Made by a program: the position numbers and the translations under genes. From JAKLKS01 sp964370855 (GTDB taxonomy: Bacteria > Planctomycetota > JAJSAM01 > JAKLKS01), in contig CAYJMF010000058.1 in assembly GCA_964370855.1 (NCBI GenBank), forward strand, positions 1-29,503: DNA of 29,503 nucleotides. The letters run 5' to 3'. The notes beneath the pieces are model-generated. The model was given only the letters and a program-made list of their open reading frames with translations. It searched no databases and was not told the origin of the DNA. This document shows positions 22,331-29,503 of this stretch, one piece after another (the stretch's first letter is position 1; the number at the start of each line of letters is the position of its first letter).

Positions 22331-23335
22331 AAGGTCTTCCGTGGTCACCACGAGGCCGGTGGCGCGGAACTGGCCGCCGGTGATGGAGAAGGGGGCGCCG
22401 CCGAGATCGAGGCCGTTGCCCTGGAAGGTGCCCGAGGCGGTGCCGGCGGACGCGTCGATGGCGGTGATGGTGATGGACCCGGAAGTGCAGTCCACGGCCT
22501 CGAGGAGACCGGCCAGGCCGGACTGGAGCCAGCTCACCTGGACGAGGTTGTCCACGTCGATGGTGTAGGTGCCGGGGACGATGACCCCTTCCCCGGGCAG
22601 CATGTCGATGGTGATGTCGAGGTTCTCGACGGTGCCGCCCCCCAGGGCGCGGAAGCCGTTCACGGTGAGAAAGCGGGCCTGCCCCGCACCGTTCTTCACG
22701 ATGCCGCCCTCGACCATCCCCGTGGTGTAGGAGCCGCCGTCCACGGTGGCCGAGACGACATCCTGGCCCGAGGGCTTGCCCAGGGCCTTGTTGTACTTCT
22801 TCTCCACGGCGGCGAGCCCCCTCGCCGCGGCGGCGCACATCCTGTGGGCCGCGGCGCGGTCGATGTACCCGCCGTCGAGGGTGGCGTCGATCTCCGAGAG
22901 GGAGTCGAGGAGGGCGTCCTTCGTCTTCCCGGCGGGCAGGGTGGAGACGAGGTCGAGGACCTCGGAGAGATCGACGCCCGCGGCCGCCACCATGTCCGCG
23001 GCCAGCGCGTCGAGGAGGGCCGCGACCGCGGCGTCCTCGGGGAACGCCTTCGCGAGGATCTTCTCCACCTTCCCCGCGGCCTTCGTGAACCCCTTGGCGC
23101 TCGGATTCGCCAGGGCCTTGTCCACGACCTTTCCGGCGGCGGTCCAGGCCTTGAGGGCCTTCTTCTCCTCCTTCGTCGTCGGGGGCACGGGGAGGTCGGC
23201 GGTGAAGGCGTCGATGTCCGACGCGAGGACGGTGAAGATCTCCTCGTGGGAGGGAGGCAGCCCGTTGGCCCCCGCGGGTACGGGGACCGCGGCGAGGAGA
23301 AGGAGAAGGGCGGCGGCGGCGAGGAGTCGACCCAC
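22328..23335 (-). CDS. Secreted hypothetical protein with C-terminal beta domain
   Basis: The 335-residue product starts at the GTG at 23335, with GGAGGTG upstream and a signal peptide at once (GRLLAAAALLLLLAAVPVPA, cleavage near residue 23). Residues 25-190 are helical and Lys/Ala-rich. From about 200 to the end is a beta-rich domain with many Gly/Thr/Val and the pattern SGSITITAIDASAGTASGTF, then FSITGGQFRATG. That last part resembles the small lipocalin-like or DUF6252-like beta domains in which a GTF segment precedes a final GxF strand; this is a weak resemblance. I do not recognise a function. A more distant ATG at 23419 would bury the signal sequence. The TGA stop is the first triplet of the family B hairpin. 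Confidence 0.75.
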   Translation of the reverse strand: MGRLLAAAALLLLLAAVPVPAGANGLPPSHEEIFTVLASDIDAFTADLPVPPTTKEEKKALKAWTAAGKVVDKALANPSAKGFTKAAGKVEKILAKAFPEDAAVAALLDALAADMVAAAGVDLSEVLDLVSTLPAGKTKDALLDSLSEIDATLDGGYIDRAAAHRMCAAAARGLAAVEKKYNKALGKPSGQDVVSATVDGGSYTTGMVEGGIVKNGAGQARFLTVNGFRALGGGTVENLDITIDMLPGEGVIVPGTYTIDVDNLVQVSWLQSGLAGLLEAVDCTSGSITITAIDASAGTASGTFQGNGLDLGGAPFSITGGQFRATGLVVTTEDL

Positions 23336-23522
23336 GGGGCACCTCCGGGAGGGGACGGGAACGGGGAACCGGACCCCCGGACTGTAGTCCCGCCGCGCGC
23401 CGATCCGTCGGTCGGTCACCGGCCCGGGGTGACGCCGGTCACAGGTCGGGTTCCGGGGGTGAGAGGATGTGAGCCTGCCAGGGGTCCCCCCGCTTCCCCC
23501 TTCCTGCGGGTACCATTCCCGG

Positions 23523-24863
23523 ATGCGACCGACCGCCCCCGCCGCCCTCCTCGCCCTCCTCGCCCTCCTCCTCGCTCCGCCCCCGGCCTCCGCCGGGGAG
23601 GATCCCCCCCCGCTCCTCTACCTCGGCCTCAACGGGAAGGGCCACGAGGAGTGGTGGCGCACCCGGGACGGCGCCGTCGTCATCCGCGTCCCCGGGGGGA
23701 CCTACCTCCGCCGCCCCTACCAGGGGAGCGTTGCCACGGAGGAGCCGCAGCCCGTGGAAGTGCGCTCCTTCCTCGTGGACAAGCACGAGGTCACCAACGG
23801 GCGCTTCGCCCGATTCCTCGCCTCCATCGGGGCCCCCGCCGAGACCTCCATCCTCCGCCGGGAGATACCGGGCCTCGTCCACGACGGGACCTCCTGGTCC
23901 GCGGCGCCGGGCCTCGAGAGCCACCCCGTCACCGCCGCCACCGGCGTCGGCGCCCTCGCCTACGCCTCCTGGGCCGGGGCCCGCATCCCCACGGCGGACG
24001 AATGGATGAAGGCCGCCGGCGGCCCCGGCGGGCTCCTCTATCCGTGGGGGGATCGCCCCCCCGACGACACCCTCGCCAATTTCGGCCTGCCCGGGAAGCG
24101 GGGCCTCGCCCCCGTCGGCTCCCGCCCCGCCGGCGCCTCCCCCTTCGGCTGCCTCGACATGGCGGGCAACGCCTACGACCGGGTCCTCGTCCCCGGCCGC
24201 CCCGGCGGGGAGCCCGTCCCCGCCATGCTGAAGGGGGCCTCCTGGCTCTCCCCGAACCCGCTCAACCTGCGCGTCCTCGACCTCTGCATGCAGCCCCCCT
24301 CCGTCGCCGACCGCTCCGTCGGCTTCCGCTGCGCCATGGACGATCCGGAGCCGGACCGCGCCCCCCGCTCCGTCGATGAGGCCCCCGTGCTCCGCATCGC
24401 CCGGGACTTCGACGCCGCCGTGGCCGAGGCCCGGGCGCGCAGGGTCCCCCTCTTCCTCTCCCTCCTCCACGACACCTGCGGCCAGTGCGACCGCACCATC
24501 GCCCAGTGCTACCGGGACCCCCGCTTCGTCGCCTGGTGCAACGAGCACGCGGTGGTCGTCCTCGGCCACCAGCCCTGGGACGCCGAGGACCGCCCCCACC
24601 CCGCCCGGGCCGACGGCTCCTGCACCATCCACGGCGGCATCACCTGCCGGGAGCACGAGGAGCTCTACCGGCGGGGGCTGGCCGTGGTCGGGGGGTTCCG
24701 TACCTCCCCCGGGAACTTCATCCTCGACCCCCGGAGGACGGAGAAGGGGGCCGGGAAGGAGGCGATTCTCGTGCCCGAGGAGGCCCTCGCCAAGTGGGGG
24801 GATGATGTGGAGGGGACCCTGGCCGCGCTGGCGAAGGCGGCCTCGGCAATGGACGAAGATTGA
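23523..24863 (+). CDS. Secreted SUMF1-like domain fused to a thioredoxin-like domain
   Basis: The 446-residue protein has a signal peptide (1-24, ending PASA). A SUMF1/formylglycine-enzyme-like domain follows at about 52-271 (PGGTYLRRP, DKHEVTNGRFARFLA, RIPTADEWMKAAGG, YPWGDRPPDD, VGFRC). A thioredoxin-like domain at about 287-440 has the redox motif CGQC at 319-322, in DTCGQCDRTIAQCY, and GFRTSPGNFILDPR in the place of the usual cis-Pro strand. In the SUMF1 part, GNVWEW is replaced by GNAYDR and the catalytic cysteines are missing, so it is unlikely to make formylglycine. A redox or metal-binding envelope role is plausible. The spacer 23336-23522 between this gene and the divergent neighbour shows no clear promoter. 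Confidence 0.85.
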   Translation: MRPTAPAALLALLALLLAPPPASAGEDPPPLLYLGLNGKGHEEWWRTRDGAVVIRVPGGTYLRRPYQGSVATEEPQPVEVRSFLVDKHEVTNGRFARFLASIGAPAETSILRREIPGLVHDGTSWSAAPGLESHPVTAATGVGALAYASWAGARIPTADEWMKAAGGPGGLLYPWGDRPPDDTLANFGLPGKRGLAPVGSRPAGASPFGCLDMAGNAYDRVLVPGRPGGEPVPAMLKGASWLSPNPLNLRVLDLCMQPPSVADRSVGFRCAMDDPEPDRAPRSVDEAPVLRIARDFDAAVAEARARRVPLFLSLLHDTCGQCDRTIAQCYRDPRFVAWCNEHAVVVLGHQPWDAEDRPHPARADGSCTIHGGITCREHEELYRRGLAVVGGFRTSPGNFILDPRRTEKGAGKEAILVPEEALAKWGDDVEGTLAALAKAASAMDED

Positions 24864-24919
24864 TTTCGCAACTTATTTAAATACAACAACTTACGACCGT
24901 CGAGGTTGGAGCCTCCAGA

Positions 24920-24944
24920 GGGCCGGGGGGATTCTCCCCGGCCC
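24920..24944 (+). terminator. GC hairpin in the spacer before the CorC-type gene
   Basis: GGGCCGGGG (24920-24928) and CCCCGGCCC (24936-24944) form a 9-bp stem with a short loop, followed by a C-rich run and TTCCTTT. It stands about 55 bases after the end of the SUMF1-thioredoxin gene and could be a terminator without a strong T-tract. Just before it, 24860-24895 is unusually AT-rich (ATTTAAAT) and could hold a promoter for the next gene. Confidence 0.35.
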
Positions 24945-25002
24945 CCCCCTCCCCTTCCTTTATGATCCCCCTGGCCCTGCACGGGAGGCTGGGTCCCCTC
25001 GA

Positions 25003-26283
25003 ATGCTTACCGTTCTCGTCGCTTCCTTCTTCGTGGTCCTCCTGTCGGCCCTCTGCTCCCTCTCCGAGGCCGCCTTCATGAGCCTGCCCCTCGTCCGGGC
25101 ACGGGCCCTGGCCAAGGTCGGGGGAAGGGCCGCCAAGGCGGTGCTCCGCATCCGGGAGAACGTCCAGGCGGCCATCTCCGCCATCGTCATCCTCAACACC
25201 GTGGTGAACATGGCCGGGGCCTCCTTCGTCACCGCCCGGGCCACCCTGGTCGCCGAGGAGGCTGCCGCCGCCGGGGACTTCATGACGGTCTCCGTCGCCT
25301 GGGTCACCGCCCTCCTCACCATCGCCGTGGTGCTCTTCGGCGAGATCTTCCCCAAGTGCATCGGCGAGCGGTTCAACGTGGGCGTGAGCCTCACCGCCGC
25401 CTACCCGGTCCTCATCCTCATCACCGTGCTGCACCCCTTCGTCTGGGCCACGGAGAAGATGGTGGACCGCTTCGTGCCGCTCCGCCGCCGCCACGTCACC
25501 ACGGAGGAGGAGATCTCCGCCCTGGCCGAGATGGCGCGGAAGGAGGGGGCCATCCACTCCTCCGAGGCGGCGGTCATCCAGCGGGTGTTCCGGCTGAACG
25601 ACATCACCGCCGAGGACACGATGACCCCCCGCATCCGCTGCAAGATGCTGGACGCCGACGCGACCCTCGAGGAGGCCCGGGCGGACCTGCGGGGGATCCA
25701 GTTCGCCCGCATCCCGCTCTTCTCCGGGACGCGGGACAACGTCACGGGGATCCTGCGCCGCTCCGACGCGCTCATGGGGCTCGCCGAGGGGGAGGGGACC
25801 ACGCGGCTCGACGCGCTGGCCTCCAAGGCGAAGTTCGTGCCCTCCACGATGACCGTGGACAAGCTGCTGCTCGAGATGCAGCGGGTGCGGGTGCAGATCG
25901 CCATCGTGGTCGGGGAGTACGGGGAGACCATCGGGCTCGTGACCGTCGAGGACATCGTGGAGGAGCTGGTCGGGGAGATCCTCGACGAGAAGGACGTGGA
26001 CGAGCGGATCATCAAGCGCATCTCCCGCGAGGAGGTGCTCGTCCACGGGCAGACGGAGATCGACCGCATCAACCAGTTCTTCAACGTGGAGCTGCCCGAC
26101 GACCGCCCCACCATCGCGGGCCTCGTCCTGGCGACGCTGGGCCGCCTGCCCCGGGCCGGGGAGCACGTGATGGTCGGCGGCGTGGACATCGTCGTGGACG
26201 AGGTGAACGAGAGGGCCATCGTGAAGGTCCGCATCCTCAAGCCCGCCCCGCAGCCGGCGGAGAAGGGGCCGGGGGGGGCCTGA
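25003..26283 (+). CDS. CNNM/CBS/CorC-HlyC membrane protein
   Basis: This 426-residue protein is of the hemolysin C/CorC type, linked in this family to magnesium and cobalt efflux. The CNNM transmembrane domain covers about 1-160, with SALCSLSEAAFMSL, ILNTVVNMAG and the conserved FGEIFPK near 112-118. Two CBS motifs lie at about 205-260 (AEDTMTPR, FARIPLF) and 275-325 (KFVPSTMTVDKLL, IAIVVGEYGETIGLVTVEDI VEE). A CorC_HlyC transporter-associated domain follows at about 340-412. The ATG at 25003 gives the standard N-terminus; the nearest GGGAGG is rather far upstream. The tail after residue 412 is Pro/Gly-rich. Confidence 0.94.
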   Translation: MLTVLVASFFVVLLSALCSLSEAAFMSLPLVRARALAKVGGRAAKAVLRIRENVQAAISAIVILNTVVNMAGASFVTARATLVAEEAAAAGDFMTVSVAWVTALLTIAVVLFGEIFPKCIGERFNVGVSLTAAYPVLILITVLHPFVWATEKMVDRFVPLRRRHVTTEEEISALAEMARKEGAIHSSEAAVIQRVFRLNDITAEDTMTPRIRCKMLDADATLEEARADLRGIQFARIPLFSGTRDNVTGILRRSDALMGLAEGEGTTRLDALASKAKFVPSTMTVDKLLLEMQRVRVQIAIVVGEYGETIGLVTVEDIVEELVGEILDEKDVDERIIKRISREEVLVHGQTEIDRINQFFNVELPDDRPTIAGLVLATLGRLPRAGEHVMVGGVDIVVDEVNERAIVKVRILKPAPQPAEKGPGGA

Positions 26284-26410
26284 AGGGGACGGCGGCCATC
26301 CTCCGGATTCCCGGCGCCTTCAAGGCACGAACGATGAACGCCGTCCCCCGGGATCCAAGGCCCCGATCCCGGAGGATTCTCCGCGCCGCCGAAGGGCATC
26401 TCGAATCCGC

Positions 26411-26764
26411 CTACCTCTCCTGCCCGCCCCCGCCCTGGGGCCGGCCCCGCGAGTGGTCGAGCCGCCCGAGGACGGCGTCGAGGGCCTTCGCCAGCTTGTG
26501 GGAGGCGGCGTCCACGACGGGCAGGAGGTCCCCGCCCTGGTGGCTGACGGAGACCGGCTGGTGGCCGGCGATCCGCGCCTCCATGGTGCACCGCTTGTCG
26601 AAGTCGTGGGTCCGCGTGCTGTTGCTCACGTCGGTGAGATGGACGAGGACGCGCGTGATGCGGCCGCCGAAGCGGGCGAGGGCCCCCTCGACGGAGGCCT
26701 CGACCTTCGCGGTGAGCCCCTCGCCCCCCGCCGTGTGGTTGTCCGTACCGACCAGGATCTGCAT
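26411..26764 (-). CDS. HPF/RaiA-like ribosome hibernation factor
   Basis: This 117-residue protein matches the short HPF/RaiA class. It starts MQILVGTDNHTAGGEGLTAK, where the family has a first strand and helix. RFGGRITRVLVHLTDV, the strand CTMEARIAGHQPVSV and the C-terminal helix LPVVDAASHKLAKALDAVLGRL follow. Members bind the decoding region of the 30S subunit and hold ribosomes inactive under stress. The long second-domain form used for 100S dimers is absent. It lies 10 bases downstream of a dodecin gene in the same direction, so the two are likely co-transcribed. The ATG at 26764 is preceded by a G-rich stretch. The spacer 26284-26410 holds a 10-bp inverted repeat (26285-26294 and 26339-26348) and nothing else clear. 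Confidence 0.85.
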   Translation of the reverse strand: MQILVGTDNHTAGGEGLTAKVEASVEGALARFGGRITRVLVHLTDVSNSTRTHDFDKRCTMEARIAGHQPVSVSHQGGDLLPVVDAASHKLAKALDAVLGRLDHSRGRPQGGGGQER

Positions 26765-26774
26765 GGGAGCCCCC

Positions 26775-26987
26775 CTACTTGACCTTGAACCCGATCTTCA
26801 TCGTCACCTGGTACTCGGCGATCTCGCCGTCCACGATGCGGCCGCGCATCTCCGTCACCTCGAACCACCCGAGCTCCCGCACCGACTCGGCGGTCCTCGA
26901 GACCGCCGTCCGGGCCGCCTCGGAGAAGGACTTCTGCGACGTGCCGACCACCTCGATGAGCTTGTGAACCGTCGCGGACCTCGCCAT
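26775..26987 (-). CDS. Dodecin family flavin-binding protein
   Basis: The 70-residue product has the full dodecin pattern: HKLIEVVGTSQKSFSEAART, then ESVRELGWFEVTEMRGRIVD and YQVTMKIGFKVK. Dodecins form hollow dodecamers that store or protect flavins or CoA. The aromatic Trp41 in LGWFEV is the residue that usually stacks on the flavin. GGGAGGTG precedes the ATG. It leads a likely two-gene unit with the HPF/RaiA-like gene, which points to a shared stress or stationary-phase role. Confidence 0.92.
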   Translation of the reverse strand: MARSATVHKLIEVVGTSQKSFSEAARTAVSRTAESVRELGWFEVTEMRGRIVDGEIAEYQVTMKIGFKVK

Positions 26988-27159
26988 GGGCGCACCTCCC
27001 TGTAGTGCGAATCCGTCTTCGCGGCTCCCATGCTACGGCCCCCGCGACTCCCGGGCCATGGGGCGGTACCCGACTTGTGACGGGACCGGGTCGCCACCGG
27101 ATCGGCGCTTCCCGACCCGCCGGCGGGGATCTAGGATCCCCCGCGAGGAGCCCCCCCCC

Positions 27160-27720
27160 ATGGATCCCGAATCCTCCGACGCCCGCCTCGCCCGCGAGAT
27201 CGCGCCCGGCGAGAGGCTCCTCTGGTCGGGCCGCCCGCGCCAGGGGCTCCTGTTCCGCCCCGCGGACCTGTTCCTCGTCCCCTTCAGCCTCCTCTGGTGC
27301 GGGTTCGCGGTGTTCTGGGAGATCGCCGCCTTCTCCGCCAAGGCGCCGCCCTTCTTCAGGTTCTTCGGGATCCCCTTCGTGCTCGCCGGCCTCTACTTCG
27401 TCTTCGGCCGTTTCCTCGCCGACGCGCTCCAGCGGGGCAGGACCCGCTACGCCGTCACCTCCTCCCGCCTCCTCGTGGTCTCCGGGCTCATGACCCGCAC
27501 CGTGGAGAGCGTTCCCCTCCGCAACCTCCCCCAGCTCGCCCTGACGACCCGCGCCGACGGCAGCGGGGACATCCGCTTCGGCCCCCCCTCCCCCTTCGGG
27601 ATGCCCAACATCCCGGGCTGGCCGGGGATGAAGGCGTTCTCCCCCCTCGCCTTCGAGGGGATCCCCGGGGCCCGCCAGGTCCACGACCTCATCCAGCGGG
27701 CGCAGGGGGAGACCCCCTGA
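27160..27720 (+). CDS. PH-domain membrane protein (bPH2-like)
   Basis: The 186-residue protein has a short acidic N-terminus with GERLLWSGRPRQG, two membrane helices at about 35-60 and 66-86, and a bacterial pleckstrin-homology-like domain at about 95-185. RYAVTSSRLLVVSGLMTRTV and VPLRNLPQLAL are the typical second strand and following segment. Members are integral membrane proteins of uncertain role. The ATG at 27160 lies about ten bases after GAGGAG. The 172-base divergent spacer before it shows no evident promoter. Confidence 0.8.
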   Translation: MDPESSDARLAREIAPGERLLWSGRPRQGLLFRPADLFLVPFSLLWCGFAVFWEIAAFSAKAPPFFRFFGIPFVLAGLYFVFGRFLADALQRGRTRYAVTSSRLLVVSGLMTRTVESVPLRNLPQLALTTRADGSGDIRFGPPSPFGMPNIPGWPGMKAFSPLAFEGIPGARQVHDLIQRAQGETP

Positions 27721-27807
27721 GGCGGGACGCCGGAGCATCCACCCGGAGATTCCCCGGAACAGGATCTGGGCCGCCGGGGGGGATTGCGCGACACTGCGTC
27801 CCGCCCG

Positions 27808-29503
27808 ATGAGACGCCTCCAGGCCCACCTCGCCGCCGTCGCCCGCTCCGACCTCCGCGCGCTCCTGCGGTGGCTCTCCCTCTGCGCCCTCGTCGGCGTG
27901 CTCTCGGGGCTCTCGGCGGCCCTCTTCGTCTCCGCCGTTGACGGCCTCCAGTTCCTCGCCCTCGACCGCCTCGTCGGCGTCTCCCTCGCGCGGCCCGCGG
28001 CGGAGGCGGCGCACGCCGTGACCGGGCCCGGCCTCCTCCCCCGCTGGCTCCTCCCCCTCGTCCCCGCGCTGGGCGGCCTCCTCTGCGGCCTCGTCGCGCT
28101 GCGCGCCGGCCGCGACGTCCTCGGCGGCGGGACCGAGGTCGTCCTCGAGGGCTACCACCGGCGCGCCGGGAATCTCCCCGCCTCCCTCGCCCCGTGGAAG
28201 TGGCTCGCCTCCCTCCTCACCCTCGGCACAGGGGGCAGCGCCGGCCGCGAGGGCCCCATGACCCTGGTGGGCGCCGGCATCGGCTCGGGCCTCGGGAGGC
28301 TCTTCGGCCTCGGCCCCCGGGAGAAGCGGCTCCTCCTCCTCTCCGGGGCGGGGGCCGCCGTCGGGGCGGTCTTCCGCATCCCCCTCGGGTCGGCCATCTT
28401 CGCCATCGAGGTCCTCTACCGGGACGGCTTCGAGGAGGAGGGGATCTTTCCCTGCCTCATCGCCTCGGTCTGCTCCTACGGGACCTTCCTCTCCATCCAC
28501 GGGAGCGGCCACCTGTTCGGCTCCGTCCCCCTGCCCCCCTTCTCCCTGGCCGCGGCCCCCCTCTTCGCCCTCGTCGGGATCGCCATCGTCCCCTTCGGGT
28601 TCCTGTTCACGGAGGCGCTGCGGTGGGTGGCCGCCGGGGTCCGGAAGGCCCGCATCCCCCGGTGGCTCGGCCCCTGCGCGGGGGGGCTCCTCGTCGGCCT
28701 CCTCGGGCTCCTCCATCCCGACCTCCTCGGCATCGGGTACGGGTGGGTGCAGGAGGTCCTCGCTCCGCCGGGCGCGGGGGAGAGGGGGTTCGAGGTCGCC
28801 GGCCTGTTCCTCCTCTTCGCGCTGGGGAAGACCGCGGCCACCGCCATCACCGTGGGGAGCGGCGGCTCGGGGGGGACCTTCGCGCCGGCCGTCGTGGCCG
28901 GGGGATTCGTCGGCGGCGCCGTCGGCCACGCGCTCCACGCCCTCGCCCCCGCACTCGCGCCGCAGCCCGCGGCCTTCGCCTTCGTGGGCATGGGGGCCTT
29001 CCTCGGCGGCGTCGCCCACGTCCCCCTCGCCGCGGTGGTCATCGTCAGCGAGCTGACCGGGAACTACGACCTCCTCGTGCCCGTGATGGTGGGCGTCGGG
29101 GTGTCCTACCTGCTCCTGCGGCGGACGACCCTCTACCCGGCCCAGGTCCGCAACCCCGCCGCCTCCCCGGCCCGCGCCGCGGGGATGGCGGCGGAGGCCC
29201 TGGGTTCGCTCCGGGTGTCGGACCTCGGCCCCCTCCGCGGCGCCGCGGCGCCGGGGCCCGCCGGCCACCCGGCGGCCCGGCGCCGGGAGAAAGCCCCCCC
29301 CGGCCCCGCCGGCCACTTCCCCCGCGCCGGGGGGGCCGTGGGGGGCGACTTTGACGAGCGGGCGCCCGATGGCGCCGTAGACCGAGTACTTGAGACCGAA
29401 CGCGGCGCTCACGCCGATCGACAACAGCACCAGCGCCACGAGCCATGGTGTCTGGGTCGCTGTCGCGACGATAAGCAGGACGGCCGACACGCCCGCACCG
29501 AAT
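27808..29503 (+). CDS. ClC-family chloride channel/antiporter, C-terminus corrupted
   Basis: The frame is open to the window edge. Credible ClC sequence runs to about 29250. TLGTGGSAGREGPM contains the gating-type Glu148, and AVFRIPLGSAIFAIEVLYR and GSGGSGGTFAPAVVAGGF give the GxFxP loop. The usual GSGIP selectivity motif reads GGGTE here, as in one bacterial ClC subgroup. About eleven or more helices are visible. After YPAQVRNP the chain starts what looks like a CBS segment (LGSLRVSDL) and then becomes Gly/Pro-rich. From about 29347 the plus-frame sequence has no resemblance to a ClC tail. I suspect the true end is lost to a mis-join, so the last 80 codons should not be trusted. Confidence 0.88.
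   Translation, partial: MRRLQAHLAAVARSDLRALLRWLSLCALVGVLSGLSAALFVSAVDGLQFLALDRLVGVSLARPAAEAAHAVTGPGLLPRWLLPLVPALGGLLCGLVALRAGRDVLGGGTEVVLEGYHRRAGNLPASLAPWKWLASLLTLGTGGSAGREGPMTLVGAGIGSGLGRLFGLGPREKRLLLLSGAGAAVGAVFRIPLGSAIFAIEVLYRDGFEEEGIFPCLIASVCSYGTFLSIHGSGHLFGSVPLPPFSLAAAPLFALVGIAIVPFGFLFTEALRWVAAGVRKARIPRWLGPCAGGLLVGLLGLLHPDLLGIGYGWVQEVLAPPGAGERGFEVAGLFLLFALGKTAATAITVGSGGSGGTFAPAVVAGGFVGGAVGHALHALAPALAPQPAAFAFVGMGAFLGGVAHVPLAAVVIVSELTGNYDLLVPVMVGVGVSYLLLRRTTLYPAQVRNPAASPARAAGMAAEALGSLRVSDLGPLRGAAAPGPAGHPAARRREKAPPGPAGHFPRAGGAVGGDFDERAPDGAVDRVLETERGAHADRQQHQRHEPWCLGRCRDDKQDGRHARTE
29347..29503 (-). CDS. Fragment of a multi-pass membrane protein
   Basis: On the minus strand from the window edge the reading is hydrophobic and gene-like: VSAVLLIVATATQTPWLVAL, then LLSIGVSAAFGLKYSVYGAI. 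Two membrane helices and a basic loop (GRPLVKVA) are seen. The base composition is less GC-biased than the rest of the window and the codons include rarer AT-ending ones. The fragment stops making sense where the low-complexity sequence at about 29280-29346 begins. It could belong to an MFS-type transporter, but that is not certain. Confidence 0.45.

Noticed and set aside
26285..26348. 10-bp inverted repeat between the CorC-type and HPF genes
   Set aside because: The arms are 44 bases apart and GC-rich; chance is likely in this composition.
26626..29490. Very long minus-strand open frame antisense to the ClC and PH-domain genes
   Set aside because: It is a high-GC shadow frame. Its translation is Glu/Gly/Pro-rich without domains, while the plus strand encodes clear proteins; only its first 50 codons (29347 onward) look real.

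Overview
The window is a very GC-rich (mid-70s percent by eye), gene-dense bacterial segment. It is probably a draft or metagenome-assembled contig, because it holds a run of ten Ns flanked by long poly-C and poly-G tracts and ends in what looks like a mis-join. No rRNA, tRNA, CRISPR array or transposase is visible. Three features point to Planctomycetota or a similar large-genome, high-GC lineage: a Ser/Thr kinase fused to PEGA and SUMF1 domains beside a sigma-54-type regulator, a large SBBP-repeat secreted protein, and many secreted proteins of unknown function. That assignment is inference, since no marker gene is present.

Positions 1-5600 hold core metabolism. The pdxS-pdxT genes (PLP synthase) and a VOC protein form one plus-strand unit, followed by a divergent CcsA-like membrane protein. 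Homoserine dehydrogenase and a cystathionine gamma-synthase-type enzyme lie on the minus strand. They are preceded by a clear SAM-I (S-box) riboswitch at 5422-5534, which makes this a methionine-controlled operon. The assembly gap falls in that leader, between aptamer and first gene.

Positions 5600-10100 hold two tandem paralogous membrane proteins, an AAA ATPase with a DUF4143-type C-terminus behind an AT-rich perfect palindrome, an overlapping CPBP membrane protease, and on the minus strand a membrane-anchored protein with a CBM9-like C-terminal domain.

Positions 10243-17295 look like a signalling block. A zinc-ribbon/kinase/TM/PEGA/SUMF1 protein is translationally coupled to a GAF-AAA-Fis regulator whose GAFTGA loop is replaced. 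A secreted SBBP-repeat protein follows.

Positions 17297-23335 hold MsrA (a lipoprotein), a NodU/CmcH-type carbamoyltransferase, a secreted HEAT-repeat protein and a secreted hypothetical protein. Three very long near-perfect hairpins sit exactly at gene borders here. Two are diverged copies of one family that bracket the carbamoyltransferase gene and differ from each other by paired, stem-preserving changes. The third has a different sequence and carries stop codons in every frame. This hairpin system is the most unusual content of the window.

Positions 23523-29503 hold a secreted SUMF1-thioredoxin fusion, a CNNM/CBS/CorC membrane protein, a dodecin plus HPF/RaiA-like stress pair, a PH-domain membrane protein, and a ClC chloride channel whose C-terminus dissolves into low-complexity sequence and then an unrelated minus-strand membrane-protein fragment.
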